Below are positions 61,143-64,000 of a DNA stretch of 64,000 nt, piece after piece (position 1 is the first letter of the stretch; each line of letters starts with the position of its first letter). Below the pieces are notes generated by a model. The model was not told the origin of the DNA. It made no database searches and saw only the letters and a program-made list of their open reading frames with translations. The stretch is from Streptantibioticus_A sp037034305 (GTDB lineage: Bacteria; Actinomycetota; Actinomycetes; Streptomycetales; Streptomycetaceae), in contig JBAGJY010000004.1 of the NCBI GenBank assembly GCA_037034305.1, positions 248,001-312,000 of the forward strand, given 5' to 3'. A program made the translations under genes and the position numbers.

Positions 61143-62600
61143 ATGACCGACCTCATCGAGCACGGGCAGCTGTTCATCGGCGGTGAGATGGTTGACCCGT
61201 TGGGCGCGGGAGTCATCGAAGTGGTCTCGCCGCACACCGAGCGGCCCATCGGTCGCGTGCCGCACGCCTCGCGCGGGGACGTGGACCGGGCGGTGGGGGT
61301 GGCGCGGCGGGCGTTCGACGAGGGGGAGTGGCCGCGTACGCCGTTGGCCGAGCGGATCGAGGTGGTGACCCGGATCAAGGACGCGATCGCCGCGCGGCAC
61401 GAGGAGTTCGCCCGGATCATCAGCGCGCAGAACGGCTCCCCGTACTCCTGGAGCGTCCTGGCGCAGGCGCTCGGCGCGGTGATGGTGTGGGACGCGGCGA
61501 TCACCGTCGCCCGTGACTTCCGGCACGAGGAGCGCCGGGCGGGCGCCCTCGGCCCGCTGCTCGTGCGGCGCGAACCCGTCGGAGTGGTCGCCGCCGTCGT
61601 GCCGTGGAACGTGCCGCAGTTCGTGGCCGCCGCCAAGCTCGGCCCGGCGCTGCTCAGTGGCTGCACGGCGATACTCAAGCCGTCCCCCGAATCGCCGCTG
61701 GACGCCTACCTGTTGGCGGAGGTCGCCGCCGAGGCGGGGCTGCCCGAGGGCGTGCTGTCCGTGCTCCCGGCCGACCGCGAGGTCAGCGAGTACCTCGTCG
61801 GGCACCCCGGCGTCGACAAGGTCTCCTTCACCGGATCCGTCGCCGCGGGCAAGCGGGTGATGGAGGTGGCCGCCCGCCATCTGGCCCGCGTCACCCTGGA
61901 GTTGGGCGGAAAGTCCGCCGCCGTCATCCTGCCCGACGCGGACCTGGAGGCCGCCGTCGCCGGGATCGTGCCCAACGCGTGGATGAACAACGGCCAGGCG
62001 TGCGTGGCGCAGACCCGGATCCTGGCGCCCCGCGAACACTACGAGGAGATCGCCGAGCGGCTCGCGGCGGCGGCCGGTGCGCTCGTGGTCGGCGACCCGC
62101 TCGACCCGGCCACCCAGGTCGGCCCGCTGGTCGCCCGCCGCCAGCAGCAGCGCTCCTTCGACTACATCGCCCTCGGGCAGCGGGAGGGCGCCAAGGTGCT
62201 GACCGGCGGCGGCCGTCCGGCGCCCCAGCCGCACGGCTGGTACGTCGAGCCGACGTTGTTCGGCGAGGTCGGCAACGGCATGCGGATCGCCCGTGAGGAG
62301 ATCTTCGGACCGGTCGTCTGCCTGCTGCCGTACGCGGACGAGGACGAGGCGGTACGGATCGCCAACGACTCCGACTACGGCCTGTCCGGCAGCGTCTGGA
62401 CCTCCGACGTGGCACACGGCATCGACATCGCCCGCCGGGTGCGCACCGGTACGTACTCGGTGAACACCTTCAGCCTCGACATGCTGGGCCCGTTCGGCGG
62501 CTACAAGGACTCCGGCGTGGGGCGCGAGTTCGGCCCGGAGGGCTACGCGGAGTACCTGGAGCACAAGATGATCCATCTTCCGGCCGGTTGGGAGGGCTGA
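61143..62600 (+). CDS. Aldehyde dehydrogenase
   Basis: 485 residues from ATG 61143. Catalytic Cys287 in NNGQACVAQTRI, general base Glu253 in TLELGGKSAAV, and FTGSVAAGKRVM of the NAD-binding region. Oxidises an aldehyde to an acid with NAD(P). Six bases upstream of a ferredoxin and under a KstR-type operator, so it may act on the sterol side-chain aldehyde produced by a P450, or a related lipid aldehyde. Confidence 0.92.
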   Translation: MTDLIEHGQLFIGGEMVDPLGAGVIEVVSPHTERPIGRVPHASRGDVDRAVGVARRAFDEGEWPRTPLAERIEVVTRIKDAIAARHEEFARIISAQNGSPYSWSVLAQALGAVMVWDAAITVARDFRHEERRAGALGPLLVRREPVGVVAAVVPWNVPQFVAAAKLGPALLSGCTAILKPSPESPLDAYLLAEVAAEAGLPEGVLSVLPADREVSEYLVGHPGVDKVSFTGSVAAGKRVMEVAARHLARVTLELGGKSAAVILPDADLEAAVAGIVPNAWMNNGQACVAQTRILAPREHYEEIAERLAAAAGALVVGDPLDPATQVGPLVARRQQQRSFDYIALGQREGAKVLTGGGRPAPQPHGWYVEPTLFGEVGNGMRIAREEIFGPVVCLLPYADEDEAVRIANDSDYGLSGSVWTSDVAHGIDIARRVRTGTYSVNTFSLDMLGPFGGYKDSGVGREFGPEGYAEYLEHKMIHLPAGWEG

Positions 62601-62606
62601 GCGCCG

Positions 62607-62840
62607 ATGGGTGAGCGCTGGCGTGTGACGGTGGACCGCTCGGTGTGCATCGGCTCCGGCCTGTGCGTGGGGGCGGCTCCCGCCGCGTTCGACCTCGACT
62701 CGGCCCGGCAGTCCCATCCGGTGGCGGCGGAGGCCGACGCGGACGCGGCGTTGCTGGCGGCGGCAGAAGGCTGCCCGGTGGAGGCGATCACCATCCGGCG
62801 CGCCGGTAGCGGCGAGGCGGTCTTTCCTCCGGAGGAGTAG
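62607..62840 (+). CDS. 3Fe-4S ferredoxin
   Basis: 77 residues. Cluster ligands in VCIGSGLCVGAAP (C-x5-C, with the middle cysteine replaced as in 3Fe-4S P450 ferredoxins) and EGCPVEAITI. Usually donates electrons to cytochromes P450; the CYP125-like enzyme 15 kb away is a candidate partner under the same regulator. Co-transcribed with the aldehyde dehydrogenase (GGGAGGG ribosome binding site). Confidence 0.9.
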   Translation: MGERWRVTVDRSVCIGSGLCVGAAPAAFDLDSARQSHPVAAEADADAALLAAAEGCPVEAITIRRAGSGEAVFPPEE

Positions 62841-62860
62841 CCCTTCGCGAGGGTGGGGTG

Positions 62861-62885
62861 CGGTGCGGGCCGCCGGTCCGCACCG
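62861..62885. terminator. Bidirectional hairpin between ferredoxin and kstR genes
   Basis: CGGTGCGG (62861-62868) pairs with CCGCACCG (62878-62885), 9-nt loop, between convergent genes. Likely a shared terminator. Confidence 0.5.
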
Positions 62886-62985
62886 CCGTGGCCGCTCGCC
62901 GCGGCGGGCGCCCGCGCCGCGACCACCACCAGCGACCTGCCGTACCGCATCGAAAGCGCGGCCGTCGGCCCGCAGTGGTGTTCCA

Positions 62986-63600
62986 TCACGCGGGGGCGGT
63001 CAGGTCGATCAGTCGGCACACCGTCTCGACGTCGATCTTCACCTGGGCGATGGAGGCCCGCCCGGACAGCCAGGTGACCAGGGCCGAGTGCCAGGTGTGC
63101 TCGATGACCCGTACCGCGGAGAGCTGTTCGGCGCTCGGCGGACCGGGCAGCCGCATCGCGTCGAGGATGATCGCGGTGGTGAGCCGGGAGACGGTGTCCA
63201 CCTCGGGGCTGACCGAGCGGTCGGCGAAGGTCAGCGCCCTGAGCATGGCGTCGGCCAACTGCGGTTCGCGCTGCAGCGCCCGGAACGCCCGCATCAGCGT
63301 CTCGGCGACCCGCGCGGAGGCGGCCTGCGCCGCGGGCGGGCGCTTGCGCAGCGTCTCGTGCATCTGCTGCAACTGGTCCTGCATGGTGGCGACCAGCAGG
63401 TGCACCTTCGACGGGAAGTAGCGGTAGAGCGTGCCCAGGGCGACCTGGGAGTTCTCGGCGACCTCGCGCATCTGCACGGCGTCGAAGCCACCCTGGCTGG
63501 CGAGTTGGGCGCTGGCGTGCAGGATGCGGCGACGGCGGGCTTCCTGACGTTCGGTCAGGGGCGGAGAGGCCGGTTTCTGTTCTGTGGCCATTTGTCCCAT
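62986..63600 (-). CDS. kstR: KstR-like TetR regulator of steroid/lipid catabolism
   Basis: 204 residues from ATG 63600 (ATG 63591 also possible). The DNA-binding part ARRRRILHASAQLASQGGFD, VQMREVAENSQVALGTLYRY and FPSKVHLLVATMQ closely resembles M. tuberculosis KstR (VQMRAVADRADVAVGTLYRYF..., from memory). The ligand domain keeps VEHTWHSALVTWLSGRAS. KstR is a repressor relieved by steroid-derived acyl-CoA or CoA thioesters. A perfect operator sits in its own promoter, indicating autoregulation. Confidence 0.85.
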   Translation of the reverse strand: MGQMATEQKPASPPLTERQEARRRRILHASAQLASQGGFDAVQMREVAENSQVALGTLYRYFPSKVHLLVATMQDQLQQMHETLRKRPPAAQAASARVAETLMRAFRALQREPQLADAMLRALTFADRSVSPEVDTVSRLTTAIILDAMRLPGPPSAEQLSAVRVIEHTWHSALVTWLSGRASIAQVKIDVETVCRLIDLTAPA

Positions 63601-63746
63601 TCCGTGGAGTCCGTTCGCGAGGCGCGGCGCACTGGGCTGGTGTGCGCATGATGGCAGGATGCCGAGCCGTGGCGCGAATCACCTGATCCGCCCCTGGCGG
63701 TCGCGGTGGCTGCCGGTAGATTCGGGGTTCGTTGGACGAGCGAGTC

Positions 63747-63760
63747 TGAAACTTGTTCTA
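63747..63760. promoter_or_regulatory. KstR-type operator (perfect match) upstream of kstR
   Basis: TGAAACTTGTTCTA fits TnnAACnnGTTnnA at all fixed positions. It lies 147 bp upstream of the kstR start and 55 bp before the divergent glycosyltransferase start, so it could control both. Confidence 0.75.
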
Positions 63761-63814
63761 GATTAGCGCGACCGGTTACGCTCCGGCTGAACTGCAGTGA
63801 GAAGGGGGCCGTGA

Positions 63815-64000
63815 GTGACGACTGAGGCCGCTCCGGTGGTCGAGCCTGCATCGCTCGCACCCCCCGCGCGGAACGCTGAGGAAAGGCCGCTGCGCATCGC
63901 GCTGCTCACCTACAAGGGCAACCCCTTCTGCGGCGGCCAGGGCGTCTACGTTCGCCACCTCTCCCGCGAGTTGGCCCGTCTCGGCCACAGCGTCGAAGTG
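63815..64000 (+). CDS. Glycosyltransferase family 4 (N-terminal part, cut by window)
   Basis: GTG 63815 (GAAGGGGG upstream) opens VTTEAAPVVEPASLAPPARN, followed by LRIALLTYKGNPFCGGQGVY and VRHLSRELARLGHSVEV. The 'GG(Q)GVYVRHLSRELARLGH' start is typical of GT-B glycosyltransferases of family 4. Only 62 residues are visible. It faces kstR across the operator at 63747. Confidence 0.85.
   Translation, partial: MTTEAAPVVEPASLAPPARNAEERPLRIALLTYKGNPFCGGQGVYVRHLSRELARLGHSVEV

Noticed and set aside
46186..63600. A complete cholesterol degradation island
   Set aside because: No ring-cleavage (kstD, hsaA-D), uptake (mce) or further side-chain genes in the window; only a few side-chain-type enzymes.

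Overview
The window is chromosomal DNA of a high-GC Gram-positive bacterium, most likely Streptomyces or a close relative. The reasons are the very high GC content, frequent GTG and TTG starts with AGGAGG-type ribosome binding sites, homodimeric AceE, a DUF6227 protein, TerD paralogues, an HTH/DUF5753-DUF397 pair and many 4-bp ATGA/GTGA gene overlaps. No marker gene fixes the species. All names rest on motif recognition by eye; no database search was run.

Layout. 1-3600: the edge-truncated aceE gene, then DUF3052 and an AhpE-type peroxiredoxin. 3.7-11.7 kb: a Ter stress region with two TerD paralogues, a DUF475/TerC-like membrane protein, a TerA-like protein, a TerD protein with a Tyr-Pro-Gln-rich tail, and a phosphoribosyltransferase-TRSP / phosphoribosyltransferase-PELOTA / HAD operon. 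11.7-15.4 kb: a P-loop kinase, an O-methyltransferase, DUF4383, a FmdB zinc ribbon and a coiled-coil protein. 15.77-18.1 kb: a tRNA-Val gene followed by an accessory patch. It holds a diverged second copy of the tRNA 3' end plus terminator, remnants of a NUDIX gene and an MFS gene, and two small membrane-anchored proteins of unknown role. 18.3-30.3 kb: a pentapeptide protein, a FAD monooxygenase behind a strong inverted repeat, TetR, HAD, a fused PabA-PabB, a PoxB-like enzyme, and a deacetylase / fused ABC permease / ABC ATPase operon. 30.3-32.7 kb: an ArsR-CDF-ArsR metal efflux unit bracketed by two inverted copies of a 170-bp repeat. 32.9-36.6 kb: an ABC exporter coupled to a two-component system.

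36.7-46 kb holds mixed housekeeping and transport genes, including a manganese riboswitch before a GDT1/TMEM165-type exporter and two MFS transporters, one fused to a MarR-like domain. 46.2-48.8 kb: a divergent CYP125-like P450 and FadA5-like thiolase. 49-54.2 kb: a pentapeptide membrane protein, a transposase remnant, an acyl-ACP desaturase, the HTH/DUF397 pair and a third copy of the dispersed repeat. 54.2-60 kb: a five-gene, translationally coupled ECF transporter operon read from a cobalamin riboswitch, starting with two exported, membrane-anchored proteins. 60-63.8 kb: a metallo-beta-lactamase-fold protein, an aldehyde dehydrogenase, a ferredoxin and a KstR-like repressor. The window ends inside a glycosyltransferase.

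Two linked systems stand out. First, two perfect matches to the KstR operator pattern TnnAACnnGTTnnA (61006-61019 and 63747-63760) and one near-match (47586-47599) suggest that a KstR-like repressor controls a small sterol-type regulon of P450, thiolase, aldehyde dehydrogenase, ferredoxin and the hydrolase. Second, the cobalamin riboswitch ties a secreted alpha/alpha-toroid protein to an ECF transporter, which suggests a cell-surface cobalamin-capture system resembling vertebrate intrinsic factor in fold class.
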